Both the position numbers and the translations under genes were made by a program. A DNA stretch of 64,000 nucleotides from Lojkania enalia (Eukaryota > Ascomycota > Dothideomycetes > Pleosporales). The stretch lies in NCBI GenBank assembly GCA_010094045.1, contig ML986602.1, forward strand, positions 352,679-416,678. Direction: 5' to 3'. Shown here piece after piece: positions 1 to 12,812 of this stretch; the stretch's first letter is position 1, and each line of letters opens with the position of its first letter. Under the pieces are notes generated by a model that saw only the letters and a list, made by a program, of their open reading frames with translations, did no database searches and was not told the DNA's origin.

Positions 1-2170
1 GGGGGGGGGAAGGGGGGCCCTGTCGCAGTAAGAGGTAGAGATGGCCTGTGCGCATGGCAGCGCGGCGACGAAGATACGGGTGTATGCACATATTTGCATC
101 GCGAGAAAGACAGCAAAAGCAAAATTTCATGTCATGCAACATAGGTGATGCTGGCATTGAGATCGAAGGATCTGTAGTCTTGGCGGGATGCCTCAAACCG
201 TAAATCCCAGGAGCACTCGCGTCCGGCGGTGAAGATATGCGTTGAAAACGCGTCCTAAGTGGATAGCAATTGGTTTTGCAGTCTCAGATGCAGTAAAGAA
301 AGGGGGCACCAGCATTGGTTTGGTGTGGTGTGGGGCACATGGATCCGATTCGGCGTCACTCCAGATCTAACGGCCTTGTTGCTGCATCTTGCTGCGACCT
401 AGTAGTGGAGTCATCGACGAGTAGCATCCCACTAGAGTAGCCAAATGGGATTCTGTGACGAGCAAGCTTGGGGCTTCGGCGGCAGCTAGCGTTCAGATTC
501 TCTTTTCGCGCATCGTCTTGCTTCATGCTCTAGCGCTCCCCTCATCCCCCCAAAAACGCCGTAGCACGAGGAGAATACTTCTGTGAGAATACTTCCGGAA
601 GCCCGAGGAGCGCGTTGTTCAGCACGTAGTAGACGATGCCAGGGAGAGATGGCATAGCTGTTAGGAATGAAGCCGGAACGGGCCACAGCGTGACAAGGGC
701 GTCAGTTTGAGCGCCATCGCCGCTGTCAAACCCTGGAGATCGAAACAGGCTCTGGCGAACCCAATTCACGGAAGGCTACTGATTGCCAATTGGGGTGGTG
801 GGGAAAAGGGGGCGCGGAAGGGTCCAGGCCAAAGTGTGTCTAATTGTGCTGAATCGGTTTGATGAAAGGTTGGCGGGTAGGTTGGCGGTGGAGGGATGGA
901 TGATTGACGCTGAGCTGGCGGCGCCATTCTCCATTGGTTCGGCGTCGGGTTGATCACCCTCGTCAATCTGGATCGCGCAGATCTTCAGCTGGGATATCCC
1001 TGCCTCTCAGCCCAGTTTCTTTTTCTTTTGCGCAAGCTGGCTGAGAGATCATTCGCTGGACCCCAGCGCTGGGTACTTTGGCTACTTCCAACGGACGCTC
1101 GACGATGCAAAATCACTTTACGTGTGGAGACCATGACCCTGGCTGTGGGCAGATACTGAGGCTTACTGGAAATAAAGTAAATTGACAACCTTTAATGAAC
1201 GGGTTGAGCCCCATGTCGATTTCGATCCGTCTCGCTCACCCTCGTCGTATCCTGGGAATTGCCGCATTGGATGGAATGGAGAGTTCCGCCCTCAGCGGCA
1301 GGAAACCGGCATCGTGAATCGGGGCGGGGGAAAAGCAATACAGACAGGTCGAGCGTGTACCACTGGCGCTTTATCGCACACGTCGGCGACCTCCTTCGTC
1401 GTACTTCGCACAGAGACCGTGGAGCGAGCTGGCACAGAGCGTACGGCAGCTGTCCAGCACCATAAACGTTTTCGTTACCTTGCTCTCGGATCTCCATGAG
1501 TCCTCTACTTACTGGGCTTGTGCGATGGTTTGACTCTCCCTCACGTCGGGTCAACGGGTGCGCAACGCAATGATAGAGTTCGCCGGCGTCCTTTACCAAC
1601 GCGGGCCTGTAAGGGCTACCTGGTGCTGAATTCAATCTTGATGCTGATGCGGCCATTTTTCTTCCGTGAAAATCATGCCCTGTGCAGAGATTGATTGCCA
1701 GTTTCGGCTGTCTACGGGGTCAATAATGGAATTACGATGTTTGTTTTGCAGGAATTGAGCTGTGTTCTATTTTGAGGAGTTATTCTCTATCTACCAGCAA
1801 ACGGGTGGTGGATGTGGCTGGCACCGGGATCCGGGATGCGGCATCAGACAGGTTCTGTGCCCGACAAGAGAGTCCCGGAACCGTGGCCTGGTGCTGTCTC
1901 GTGTCTGAACAGCGTACAAGGTCCAAGGATCTCCGACCGATTGAGATGAGTGGAGAGTGTTACATAGAACCTTGCTAGAGCAGAGGTGGCTGGCTCCGAC
2001 GATTATGGGCACATGGCGCCTACAATTAAACATTGTTCCGGACGGCTATTATGCTTAGACTCCAAGCTGGCCACGACATGAGCCACTGGCTGGATCGCTG
2101 GAACCACCGTTAATCCCAGAGTACGGGAAACTGCAGCATGGCTCACGGGCGATGGCTGATGCGTGGTTAT

Positions 2171-2173
<3 letters not shown>

Positions 2174-2202
<29 letters not shown>
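2174..2202 (+). repeat. T29 homopolymer
   Basis: An uninterrupted run of 29 T followed by a TTC-rich stretch, inside the gene-poor upstream region. It could be a spacer that excludes nucleosomes. Its length may be affected by assembly slippage. Confidence 0.9.
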
Positions 2203-2915
2203 CTTTCTCCTGGTGCATCAGGTCTGTTGCGGCGGCGGCTGACATGCAGAAGAGGAGCTAGGATAGGCTGCCCTGGAGCCAATTCAGCGTCTCAGATGCT
2301 GACGGGCAGAACAATGGAAGCGTTGACTGATCGAAATGACAAGTTTGCGTGCCGTCGCACGCGTTTGTCGGCGCCAGAGTCGCGGGTTCACGATAGCACG
2401 AACCCAAACCCCACTCCGTTGCCCAAGACGACGAAAGGAGCGCCCTGACAGGCAGCCAGGGGGTTGGAGCGCAGCGAGACTATTAACTCGAGCATTCGCA
2501 GGGAGTGGCAATTGCCGCCAATAATGATTACGTTTCGCTGCTGGAGCTCACGTTTTTGTGGCAACAGGTGGTGGGTGATGGTGGTGATGATGATTCGGCG
2601 TACGGTCCGTCACATTCCAATGCGGTTGTGTGGTTGGTGGTCTTGAGGGAGCCGCGGCTTCTGATGAAAATGGAGCAGGCCCGCCTAACCCGTGATGCCC
2701 GCACCGCATCGAGTCCATGGTGCCAACGGTCGTCGCAGTGGGCGATGCCTCTTCTGGACCGGCCAACTGGGCGTCCTGATCGAAAGCGTCCAGGCGCGGC
2801 TGCAGGCGGTCGCTTTCACCCGGGGGGGGGCCTGCTTGGTGCTGGGCGTGCGGCGGAGACGGAGCAGGGAGCAGGGCGTAGGGAGCAGGGAGCGCTGGGG
2901 CTTGGAGAGCGGAGG

Positions 2916-2916
<1 letters not shown>

Positions 2917-2946
<30 letters not shown>
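2917..2946 (+). repeat. GCG trinucleotide repeat, about 10 units
   Basis: About ten perfect GCG units in a G-rich stretch. They create poly-Gly or poly-Ala frames on both strands, which is why several spurious open frames run through here. Confidence 0.9.
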
Positions 2947-2947
<1 letters not shown>

Positions 2948-3916
2948 TCGCGCTCGTGACGAAACAGGATGGGTCCTGGTGGTTGGGATCCAGTGGGCCG
3001 TCTTTAGTATGTATGTACAGTAAAAGCATGTACGTAGATAGTAAGGAGGGTGGCAGCGTCTGTAGCGTGCGCTGACTCGGGAAGCCGTGTGGCCCAGGCT
3101 CGACCCGTACCTCCGTTCCTCGCTAGCCCAACGCTTGCCCCGGCGCGTCGGGTGCGCGCTAGGCCCGTTGCGGGCACGGTAAACGAGATCCGGCCGCCGC
3201 CCGCCAGTAGCTCGGATCCGGCCAACCCCAGGATTGTCAGCCACAAGGTTCAAGCCGCAGCCCGCCGCAACCCACCACCGCCCACAGCAGCAGATACCAG
3301 ACCACCACAGGCCACCGACGGCCACCGCAGACCACTATTCGGGGACCCCGCCGGCCAATCCCATTCTGCCTGTGACCCGGGGGCCATTCTGCCTGAATGC
3401 GTCGTGCGTCTGCCGGCAGCACTGTCGCGTGGGGGGAGGGTTTGCACGGTCAGGGGAGCGCCGCGCCGTGAGACCGCACCATAGAGCGTACGCAAGGCTG
3501 CGTGTGCAGCATGGGTGGATGTACTGACAGTACTTCGTATGGAGTACATAGAGGCTGTCGAGCTGTCTATTTTTACTGACTGTGGAGCGGGAGCATCACC
3601 GGTCTGGCAGTCATTGGAACAGAGAGAGAGAGACCCAGAAAGCGGGCCGCCTGGGGTGCCGGCCGAGCGGCCTTGAGCGGGCGAAGCCGGCCTGTACAAT
3701 ACATACATACATAGCTAGCACACATGTACGGAGCATGTCCCTATAGTACCTACCTTCCTACCTATGTACAGACATACATAACAAGGCCTCAATCAGATCG
3801 CGCCATTGAGGCCCGTCGGATCACGCCTCGCAGCGCCTGCAGCATCTGCAAAGCCGAAGACATGATTCGCGTGCACCAGCAGCAGAAGACGAGCGGGGGC
3901 GCCACGCTGGCTGCTG

Positions 3917-3950
3917 CTGGCTGGCTGGCTGGCTGGCTGACTGACTGACT
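3917..3950 (+). repeat. CTGG/CTGA tetranucleotide microsatellite
   Basis: About five CTGG units run straight into about three CTGA units. It is a simple-sequence tract with no coding significance that I can see. Confidence 0.85.
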
Positions 3951-6637
3951 AGCCATTGCGGATGCGCTGCAAGAGATGTCATGTCTCGATCGGGCGGCAG
4001 CCTGCCCATCGAGCATCTCCGGGCGCAGTTGAACGGCGGGCTCGTTAAGCATGTCTGCTTCGGGCTGCTCTTTGCCTGCGGGCGACGAATGGCCGGTCGT
4101 GTTCAAGCGAGACGGCGAGCGATGCGCGCTGCTGCCGGTGCGTGCCTGCTTGTTCGAGCAAGAACGTTGCCGCTAGCACCTGCCTAACCAGCGGCGTCGC
4201 TTGAACGGGCAGGCGCACTTTGCTGCTTCTTGCTGGTTGCTGGTGCTACGTCCTGGCGCCTCCTGCCTGCCCTGTCCGGCCCTGCCTGCGCCGCTGCTTC
4301 CTCCTTCCTGGCACTAACTACTGTAGGTGTGTATCTAGTGGTTGCCATGCGATGGCTCGCGGCTGCGCTACGGTTGATTTGAGTTTCCCTCGCCCGCGCC
4401 CATTGGCCAACGCACCGCTGACTAATTTACACATGACTAACCGCCTCGTCGGGCTTGGAGTCTTGGGGGCTCTCCCTCCACACTGGCCACTCGTCGAACT
4501 TCTACTGCCACCACTATGTACTAGTCTACCGCACACCAGTAAACAGTTCCAGTTCTCACTGCCAAGCCCGCTTCTCACCCTCTCGTTGCAAGCCCCTCCC
4601 CCACCCCGCCAGTAGCAGGTAGTCCCAGGCGATCGGTCTCGCCAAACGGCCTGCTCAGACGTCCCAATTGCGCGAGCGACCACAACAACAAAAACACTAC
4701 CTCCGCGGCATCGCCATTATGATCACCACTAACCCCCTAGGCCAGCGCGGTTACGGCGATGCAATATGGAGTTCTCGGGATGCCGCTCGCTCCCGACATG
4801 TATGTACTGATCGTCGTCATCATCGGCCACTGCGGCGCCTCACTGCGCACGTGTAGTGTCGCCAGCAGCGTCTCCCACCGCGCGCTGCTCGATAGGGGGC
4901 GGCGCATGTGGATAGGCCAAGAGCATGAGGTCGGCGACCACTCGTGTCCCTTCCTACCAACTCCTTGACGATCAGTATCTGAGCTCAGGCCGCGATCAAG
5001 CCTCAGCACCCGTTTGATCGCCCTCATCCGTCGGCCCTGTTTTCTGCGGCGGGCGAGTGCGAGTGCGAGTGGTGACGCTGGCGACGCACGTTGCAGCGCG
5101 CGCCCGCCAGGCGACTCGGCGCGAGGTACAGTACTCCCCGTCCGAGCACCGTTGTCCATATTCATGTACTGTACCTAATCTCCAGCACGTATACCCGCCA
5201 GCTCGTGATGCCGCCATCATCGGCGCCTGACGTCTGAGTGATATGGCGAGCAGAGCGCGCTCGCGGGGCCGATGTCGTCAGGCTGGCCGCCTATTTCCGG
5301 AACACCCTCGTGCCCGCGCAAACCAGGCCAAGGGACGCGTTCGGTGTCTGTGGTGACCACACAATCTATGTGCGGCGGAGGCTCACGCGGAAGCACACCT
5401 AGGCACGCTGAGGAGCTCACCACTCCCGCCATACTTTCAGGGCCCGCAGAACCCGGTGGCTATCCAGGATGACGGTTCACAAAGCCAGCGTCCTGCAGGC
5501 AATAAAAGCGTGCCAGCTGAGCGGCCCTGAGCAGCCCTGAGGGTGTAGACCAGGGCGACCGGCCGCGAAATGAAGCCGCAACGACCCCGGACCCTGAAGT
5601 GCTGTAGTTCTCGCGGGCTGGCTGAATGCTGCCCGGCTTGTTTGGTTTTACACACAGCATGCCTCCAGGTGGGGGTATCTCTTGCAAAACTGCTTGACTA
5701 TCTCGATGCGGCCTGGCGGCGCCGGCCATGAATCGACCGCCAAACCACCAGGGCTGCCCCGGCCTGCGCGCTGAGGCGTGAGCCCAGGCTGTCCGTGGAG
5801 CGCTTTTGGGACTCCAGGGATTGCTGGGCGCTGTGGCTGCTCTGCACTTTGCAAGGAGCATCTGCTCTGTGCGCGCCGCGGTTGCAAGGGGACCAGGTGT
5901 CGAGCAGCGTCTGGCGAGCACGGATGGGAGCGCTGGCGTGCGGAAAAATGAATACTCTTGCGCCCCGAGCAGCCAGCCGGCCCCAGTCCGAGTGCTAAAT
6001 GTCCCTCCCATGCCAGATGTGCAACAAGGGATTCCACCCGAAGATCTGGTTGACCAAGCTGGGAAGCGTGTGCTGCGCGCAAGCCTGAGCCGAAAGAGGT
6101 GTCGTTGATGGTAGAATATACATTAGTCGTGGTCCGCCGTCTACCACACAAGTAGCCTTCCATCCCTCTCACATATTCCGAATCGCCCGCTCAGCACAAG
6201 CGCCATTTGGTTCCCAGCTAACTACCTGGGCTGCCGCATCACGCCCCCAGCTCTCATCTCACCATCGTCTTAGCCGCATCTCAAAAGCAGACGCATCCTA
6301 CCCGTCCCGATCAAATCAATAAACTCCTCGACCTCTTGGCGCACCACCCACTCCCCGCGCCCGCCTGGCTATATACCCATTTGCTCCCGGACCCACGGTC
6401 GCCTGTCTGGCACCTAACCGTTGGATCTCATCCACCAAACGTTCCTCTACACTGACATCAAACGGTCCAGACTGCCTGTCTGTGAACCACGGTTGCTCCT
6501 CCACTAGGAGAGCTCCCCATCCGCTCTTGAGGTATGCCCTCCCCGATCACCTTATATTCGAACGCCTTCTGTCAAGCCTCATTTTCGAACACTTGGGTAC
6601 GAATCTGTCTGTTCTATTCGATCTCCGAGTCTAAAAA

Positions 6638-6664
6638 TTTTTTTTTTTTTTTTTTTGTTTTTTT
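6638..6664 (+). repeat. T19-G-T7 tract in the Myb gene promoter or leader
   Basis: A T run with one interrupting G lies about 280 bp upstream of the Myb start codon. Poly(dT) tracts are common in fungal promoters, where they keep nucleosomes away. It could equally lie inside a leader intron. No acceptor is clear enough to decide. Confidence 0.7.
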
Positions 6665-6944
6665 ATTTTTGGCCCTCGACGAATTTCACCAGGAGGTTGT
6701 CGTTGTAGCGGTCCCAATCCATAACGAGCCGCATTTCAATATCGTACCTCACGGAACTTGCTTCTAACGGATTACCTAGAGATCTTTTTAGGTCATCGAC
6801 CAATCACTCAACAAATAACGGTACATCACCTCCTGGAATCGGCTCGTTTGGTACATCCATCGAGCCTGTTCTATTCATTTCGCTGTCCAGCACCATAAGC
6901 CTTCGTTAACTGTTTTTTATTGCTACTTGAGAATCGTCATCAAT

Positions 6945-8186
6945 ATGGTAAACCACCGTCGCGGCCCATGGTCGCAGAACGAGGACCAGTGGTTGATCAA
7001 TCTCGTCGTACGCAACGGGCCCCACAACTGGGTCCGCATATCTCAGGAAATCGGCACCCGGTCACCAAAGCAATGTCGAGAACGATATCATCAGAACTTG
7101 AAGCCTAGCCTCAACCATGATCCTATCACTCCGGAAGAAGGGGAGCAGATTGAGCGACTAGTCCAAGAGATGGGAAAGAGATGGGCCGAGATTGCACGAA
7201 GACTCAAAGGACGAAGCGATAACGCAGTGAAGAACTGGTGGAACGGCGGCCAGAATAGGAGGAAGCGAAACCCTGAGCGACCGGAGCAGCACGCATCGCA
7301 GCACGCATCGCAGCCTGGATTGATCTACGCAACCGCTCAGCGCCCAGCCCACCATCCTGATGAAAGGACACTGCATCCTAGCAACACCCTTCCCCCAATT
7401 TTCAATAGGGATTCTCCAGAATCAGCACCTTACTATCCCCCGTCTCGTCGACCATCTTTAAATCCCTCAATCAACTCACCAAATTCGCTCAAGCTACCTC
7501 ATCCCCAAGCTTACGAGCCTTATCCTGGCTCACGTCCACAGCCTCTTGAACTGCAGGCGTACAGCTCGTACGCGGCCTCGAGGGCGCGGGGCTACGAAAC
7601 GCCCATGCCATCGCCGTCAGGGTATTCCATTGTCTCGGCTGATGGTGCGCCTTCACTGATCACCGACACTGGCAGTGAATCACGCTCGCCTCATGGAGCA
7701 GCTTCGCCGCTCGATATCACGCTTGCGCCATTAGTCGGCGGCAGGGACGAGCGCAGAAATTCGACGACTCGATATCTACCCCAGTCAGGTTTTGCTATCG
7801 AAGACGACGACCATTCTCTACCTTATGACCCCTACAAGAGACGTGCATCCGTCCAACTACCACCGCTGCATCGCGCTGATCCAGCAGCAAGACCGACCTT
7901 CGGAGAGCCGAAATACCGGCTAGAGAAGCCACAACTCCTCACTCAGCCTGCTTCTCAGCTCGTGCACCACCACTCTATGCCACACTCTGCTCCAGCAGGG
8001 CAATGCCCTCTGCCTGCTTTTAACACTCTTGCGGAGCCTGGCCGAATCCTCCTGCCTGAAACAAGCCCGCCTTCAAGGCAACTACCGTCGCCGTTTGCGC
8101 GGCTAAGCGAATCTAAAAGCGCACCTGCCTCACCGCGCGGTGAGAACAGGGACAGCAGAATGAACATGTCTACGCTACTACTCTGA
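6945..8186 (+). CDS. flbD: Two-repeat Myb transcription factor, FlbD-like conidiation regulator
   Basis: Single-exon gene of 413 residues. The ATG at 6945 begins MVNHRRGPW; open frame upstream of it has no ATG. Residues 1 to about 105 form two Myb repeats with spaced tryptophans, the signature RSPKQCRERYHQNLKPSLNH and, in repeat 2, SDNAVKNWWNG followed by a basic patch. This matches the FlbD/Rca1 class of c-Myb proteins, nuclear DNA-binding regulators of conidiation and secondary metabolism in Aspergillus. Family assignment is secure; the biological role here is inferred. The remaining 300 residues are low complexity, rich in Ser, Pro and Tyr, with a short direct repeat (QHASQHASQ) and no known domain, typical of activation regions. 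The very long upstream region fits a developmentally regulated gene. Confidence 0.9.
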   Translation: MVNHRRGPWSQNEDQWLINLVVRNGPHNWVRISQEIGTRSPKQCRERYHQNLKPSLNHDPITPEEGEQIERLVQEMGKRWAEIARRLKGRSDNAVKNWWNGGQNRRKRNPERPEQHASQHASQPGLIYATAQRPAHHPDERTLHPSNTLPPIFNRDSPESAPYYPPSRRPSLNPSINSPNSLKLPHPQAYEPYPGSRPQPLELQAYSSYAASRARGYETPMPSPSGYSIVSADGAPSLITDTGSESRSPHGAASPLDITLAPLVGGRDERRNSTTRYLPQSGFAIEDDDHSLPYDPYKRRASVQLPPLHRADPAARPTFGEPKYRLEKPQLLTQPASQLVHHHSMPHSAPAGQCPLPAFNTLAEPGRILLPETSPPSRQLPSPFARLSESKSAPASPRGENRDSRMNMSTLLL

Positions 8187-10732
8187 GTCTGGACTAAGGA
8201 AAAAGTATTCTCACTCCATCGTTTAATGCGTGTACTTCTTTTACATCTCTTTTTTCTGTCTCGCATCTTAGCGAAAGGATAACGGATTCTTTGTAAATAG
8301 TCCTAAGGCTTTCTACTTTTGTTAATGATTAGTCTCGCCCAACACCATGGACGTTGGCTCTTATCATCTTCGTTCAGCAGTGGCTTTTATTTTCCTACCA
8401 ATACTAAAACGGAGGGGGGCTTGGGGGTATACCCAATATGGAGGGGCTACAGGAAAAGGATTAGGGAAGATGATTTTCTCTTATTTTGCCTTGTCTTTCG
8501 TCGGTTTGCTATTCGCGGAGTATCGGATTATCTGCTTCAGGCGTTGACAAGCAGGATTGGGATCACGACGGACTACGGAGTTCACTGAATTGTGGCTGCT
8601 CGGCTTTAATGCGGGGGATGTGCACAATTGGGATCTGCATTTTTCTAGACATCTAGCTCTACTCATTGTCGATGTCTACGTCTCCGTCCCTAAGACATTA
8701 TTACTTAATACCCATGGGTGCAAAAACAATGCCAATATCATCCTATCTGCATGCGATTATCTCGCGTCAGGCTCTACTACCACTCACTGCCCGATCGATA
8801 TGCCGAAGTGCGTCTTAGCTGACACGTCATTGGATACGCATGCGGTGCGCCCTGTTCTGACCCGGCTCTGGGAGGACTAGAGCGCCAAAAAATCTTGCAA
8901 TACGCATGCCCCTCTTCACTATCTACTAAGGCAGGGGGCATGGATAGATTCCTAGGCCATGAAATCGGTGACGGTAAGTCGGAATTAATGATGCGCGACT
9001 GCGGACTTAGGACCCTTCTTATGAAAACGGCGCGCTATTTCGGGAACGGAGGACGTGGCACACTGCGAACTTGCAATCTGACAGGCCGTTGGGGTGTTGG
9101 GGTGTTGGGGTATAGGAGGACACTTCCAACGCACCGGTTCGTTTCAGGCGAATACTTCGATTCGCGTACGATCACCCTTCTTGTCTAGGACGAAGAAGCC
9201 AGCGGCCTACCAGTAAGTACTGAAGGACGGTAACTACCCGTCTCCATCCCCCTATACCCTCCAGCATACCTTGGTGAGAAGCCACACCCATGTTACCTCA
9301 CTGTGGCAACATGCAGTAGATGCATTCGTCTTCGTTTCTAAGACGATCGGAGAACGGTTGCCCGGTGCAAAAACGTGGTCATTGCCGACTGCACACGTGC
9401 GGGATGCGTACACCGTCTCTTCCTCCCCGGCTTTTACGGGCCAGCTTCCTTGTAGGGAAGAATTCACGACGATGGCCTAGTCGGTGTATTACAACCCATG
9501 GTCGACGAGGTCTGAATAAGCGCTTCCTGTTCTTGCGGACGGGACATGGTCGAAGGGCGTGGGGCGACGGAGAATGGAAACGCGATACTGCACCTTTACT
9601 ACAAGGAGATTTCCGCACAATTGCACGACATGGGAACACAAAGAAAGTCCTTCAGCTGATTCCTTGCACCGTCCGATTGGCTGTCCGGGGCGCGGCAAGA
9701 GGGAAAGAGGCTTCTTGAATTCGTATCTGCAAAAATAGAATGTAGAAATGCTGGGCCTGGATCTAACAGTCGAGGACAGCCAGCTCTGGACCTCGTTCAT
9801 AGGGCAGACAGCGGAGGACATCACGCACTGGACGAGGCGCTATACGCGGGATGTTTTGAACGTACAATGTCGACGGAGTGACGGGAAGAAAGCGCAAGAC
9901 CTCGCTCACTCGCTCGCCCAGAGCTCGTGTTACGACAACAGTGTATGGCGGAAGTGATGGCCCAAACTCTCCCAAAATACATACCGGTGTGCTAGCCGGT
10001 TCGGCCGGCCGTTGAAAAGTCAGGACCCCTTGCCCTGGGTCGTAGAAAACCCACGGCCATGTCTCCAGCTGCCTGTTACGCACATGACTGGCCAGGGTTT
10101 ATCGAGAGTCGAGGCTTGCCACGACATCGGAGCTTCTCGCTTAAAGGCAGCGCTTCGTCGAAATACAAGGCGTCGGGCCCCACGGAGACAGCCCTGAGGA
10201 GCGGTATCGTGACCCCGAGCTTTAAGACATGGGTTAAGGTGTGGAGAAATTAGGCCCCGAGACCAGCATCCCGGTTCGGTTTCATAGGAAGGATGAATTT
10301 CCTGGCTGTATAAGCAGCCTCTTTTGACGACGGCTTGAGGGGGTCACCTGCAAGCCCCTACCTGCAGCATCTATCCCATTAAGAAGTAAGGCGCTTAATA
10401 TCAGACCCATACACCATATACACGGCGGACTATTTGTAAGGATGACTTGCTGCTGATTGGGCCTCACACTTTATCCGGACGCCAATGAGACGAATGGCAG
10501 ACTAGCAGACCCTTGTCACGTGCAGTAGTTTCCCCGATGCGGGAGACGTCGATCAAACGACATCCGAGCAGCCTCAATCAACCTCTTTCCATCGCCCGCG
10601 TATCTCTGTTCGCCGACGTCGTCTAGCTATGCCTATTATTGCAATCGTCTAATATCTGTGTACATGTCTTTCTTGCGCTCTTTTCGTCCGGATTTACCCA
10701 GCCGAGGCTGTTTCTTGACATGATCGTCGTCC
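8187..10732. other. Intergenic, no supported gene
   Basis: About 2.5 kb between the Myb gene and the MTC6-like gene. The open frames are short, overlap on both strands and show no recognisable protein motif. A small G-rich tract with three GGGG runs separated by TGTT lies at 9091-9110. The final 200 bases contain CACGTG-like motifs and a pyrimidine-rich stretch and are the likely MTC6 promoter. Confidence 0.5.
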
Positions 10733-12812
10733 ATGCCGGATTCCTTGTACAACCCCGACGACACCGCACGGGTCGTTGAGCCCTGGTCTGAAGCTTTCAG
10801 GGTACGTGCCACACGTGACATGACCATCTCACCACTCGATATTCAGTGCTACATTGACCAATCGCCTAATGGGGGACCTGTAGGCTCAGAGAGATGTGGG
10901 CTTGAGGGTGCCGATCAACTTTTTGACGGTGCCTGCGGTCTCATTGCGAGCGGCGTGTTTCTCGCACAACCAGTACGAGGACATTGCATTTCAGAAGTGC
11001 TTGTCGAATCTATTGGCTACAGGATTTCGGCGATTCTTGGTCGATGTCTACTGGGATCCGGGCCTTTCGGTCTGGAGTCTATGTCCAGTTCAGATACCGC
11101 CTTTGCAAGAACCGAATCCGTCCAAACAAGAACCCTCTCAGACGGCCCGATCAACCGCAGAGATTGCTGTGACCGCGGTTTCTCAGTCCTCAAGCGCGAC
11201 GACTCGGGCAACCTCGTCTTCAATAGAGTCTGCAAGCACGTTCGTGCGACGTCAGGATGGATCATCAACGGCATCTCCTTCCATCTCAACTTCTTTGGAA
11301 AGCACTTCTTTTAGCACTATACCATTCACAACGGAAAACGCAACATCAGTAACGAGTGTTGCAGCAACGACATCGTCATTCGTGACCTTCCCGTCGAGCG
11401 ACAACGACGTCCCGTTGATACAGATTGGCGCCTACAATTGCACTAGACAAGTAACATTGAATTTTCTCTCCGAAATCTTTCAAAGCTTTTTGGATGTTAC
11501 TGCAACAACGACGGAAGCCTCTGTTGCCTACATGCTCGTCAATGTCCATGTAGCAGCAAGCTACGAGACGCCAGATGCTCCAGCTCAACAACCAAGTCAA
11601 GATCAATTACCAGGAAATGATAATTCGATCGGCGACGTCATGAAAGGGAACTTGACAGACGGAGTCTTATTCGTTCCTACAGAATTGCAAGACGAAAGGA
11701 GTAATCTGGATAGTAGTTGGTATGATACCGCTTGGGATAACAAACCGGCGAGTGGCTACTTTGAAACCCACGTAGATTCGCAGGGTAGAATTGCAACTCG
11801 GGATGGATGGCCGTCGGAAGCATTCTCTGAGTTTCAAGAGTTCAATCGTCTAGTTGTGGGTTATGGGAATATCGATCCTCAAATGGCCGATTACAATATC
11901 TCCGCCGACTTCGACACTATCTTTCCTCCAAACGAGATAATTGGCTATCACAATACTACAATCAGCTCGTCCGGCCAAGTAACATTCGGATGTCTTTTCT
12001 CCCGGGGCGACAGCACTATAACACCCCTGACAAACTCCTCATGGGCAATCTCAATATCCCCGGCCCTCAACCTTGCTCAAAATCCGAATACTACGATTCC
12101 ACTGCCGGCCATCACAAACCTGACTTCCTGCGGCATATCCCCCTTCCTAAATACCTCGCTCGCCAACACCACGGCCGACAAGAACCCGCTTCCCTACCAA
12201 GCCTACACCTTTTCAACCCTCTGGTCCTGGGCGCCCGGCGAGCCTCTCAACGCGACCAACCCAGACACCTTCTCCTACCGCACCCGCTGCGCCACGATGC
12301 CCTTAAACCCACCTCACCCGGGCAGGTGGCGGACCTCGAACTGCAACGCGCGGCGCCGCGTCGCGTGCAAGGATCCCGACCAACCCTACAACTGGACGGT
12401 TTCGGACAATCAGGTGACGTATTTTGATGCCGGGGCCGCGTGCCCGGAACCCTACGTCTTTAGCGTTCCACATACATCGCTCGAGAACAAGCATCTGTTG
12501 TCCGTGTTGCAAAATTCATTCTCCTCCGATCGTAACAATGATAATGTCGACGCCGCCATCTTTCTGAACCTAAATAGCCTCAATATCCCGGGTTGCTGGG
12601 TCGACGCCATTAACGGCACGTGTCCCTACCAGCCGCGCAACGACACCAATCGAGCGCGCGTCGTGATTGTCCCCACGGTGGCGGTGGTTATTATTTTCGT
12701 GTTAGCCGCACTGACCTTCTTCGTCAAGTGTGCGGCGAATAGGCGGGACGGGATGAGGGCGAGGAGGAGGAGGGTTGTGGGTGGGTGGGAGTATGAGGGG
12801 GTGCCTTCTTGA
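10733..12812 (+). CDS. mtc6: MTC6-like single-pass membrane protein (telomere capping family)
   Basis: Two exons: 10733-10801 and 10884-12812 (82-bp intron, GTACGT donor, TAG acceptor), 665 residues. The joined sequence reads AFR/AQRDVGLRVPINF, the conserved start of the fungal MTC6 family, followed by HNQYEDIAFQKCLSNLLATG and RRFLVDVYWDPG. The first ATG after an in-frame stop is at 10733. A Ser/Thr-rich linker, many N-glycosylation sequons and conserved cysteines suggest a lumenal or outer domain. Residues near 615-638 form a transmembrane helix, with a short Arg-rich tail after it. Yeast MTC6 was named from a genetic interaction with telomere capping; its molecular function is unclear. No classical signal peptide is visible in the short first exon, so either the start or the targeting is unusual. 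Confidence 0.88.

Larger units (their letters stand above)
1..6944. other. Long gene-poor GC-rich region upstream of the FlbD-like gene
   Basis: No reading frame here looks like a real protein. The open frames are GC-driven, low in complexity and open on several frames at once. The stretch is rich in simple sequence: G runs at the very start and near 2822, a T29 tract, a GCG repeat, a CTGG/CTGA repeat and a T19 tract near 6638. Between about 3.0 and 5.2 kb there are many GTAC-centred motifs (GTACAT, AGTACT, TACCTACC). The last 700 bases are rich in C and T, as fungal promoters and leaders often are. Developmental regulators in filamentous fungi often have multi-kilobase upstream regions, so I infer regulatory DNA and perhaps a long leader for the Myb gene. 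A noncoding RNA cannot be excluded. Confidence 0.5.

Noticed and set aside
2505..3325. Several frames with poly-Gly or poly-Ala over the GCG repeat
   Set aside because: Open on several frames because of simple sequence; no conserved protein feature.
9089..9112. GTTGGGGT repeats as a telomere-like or quadruplex element
   Set aside because: Only three G4 runs; not the fungal TTAGGG repeat, and too short to support a claim.
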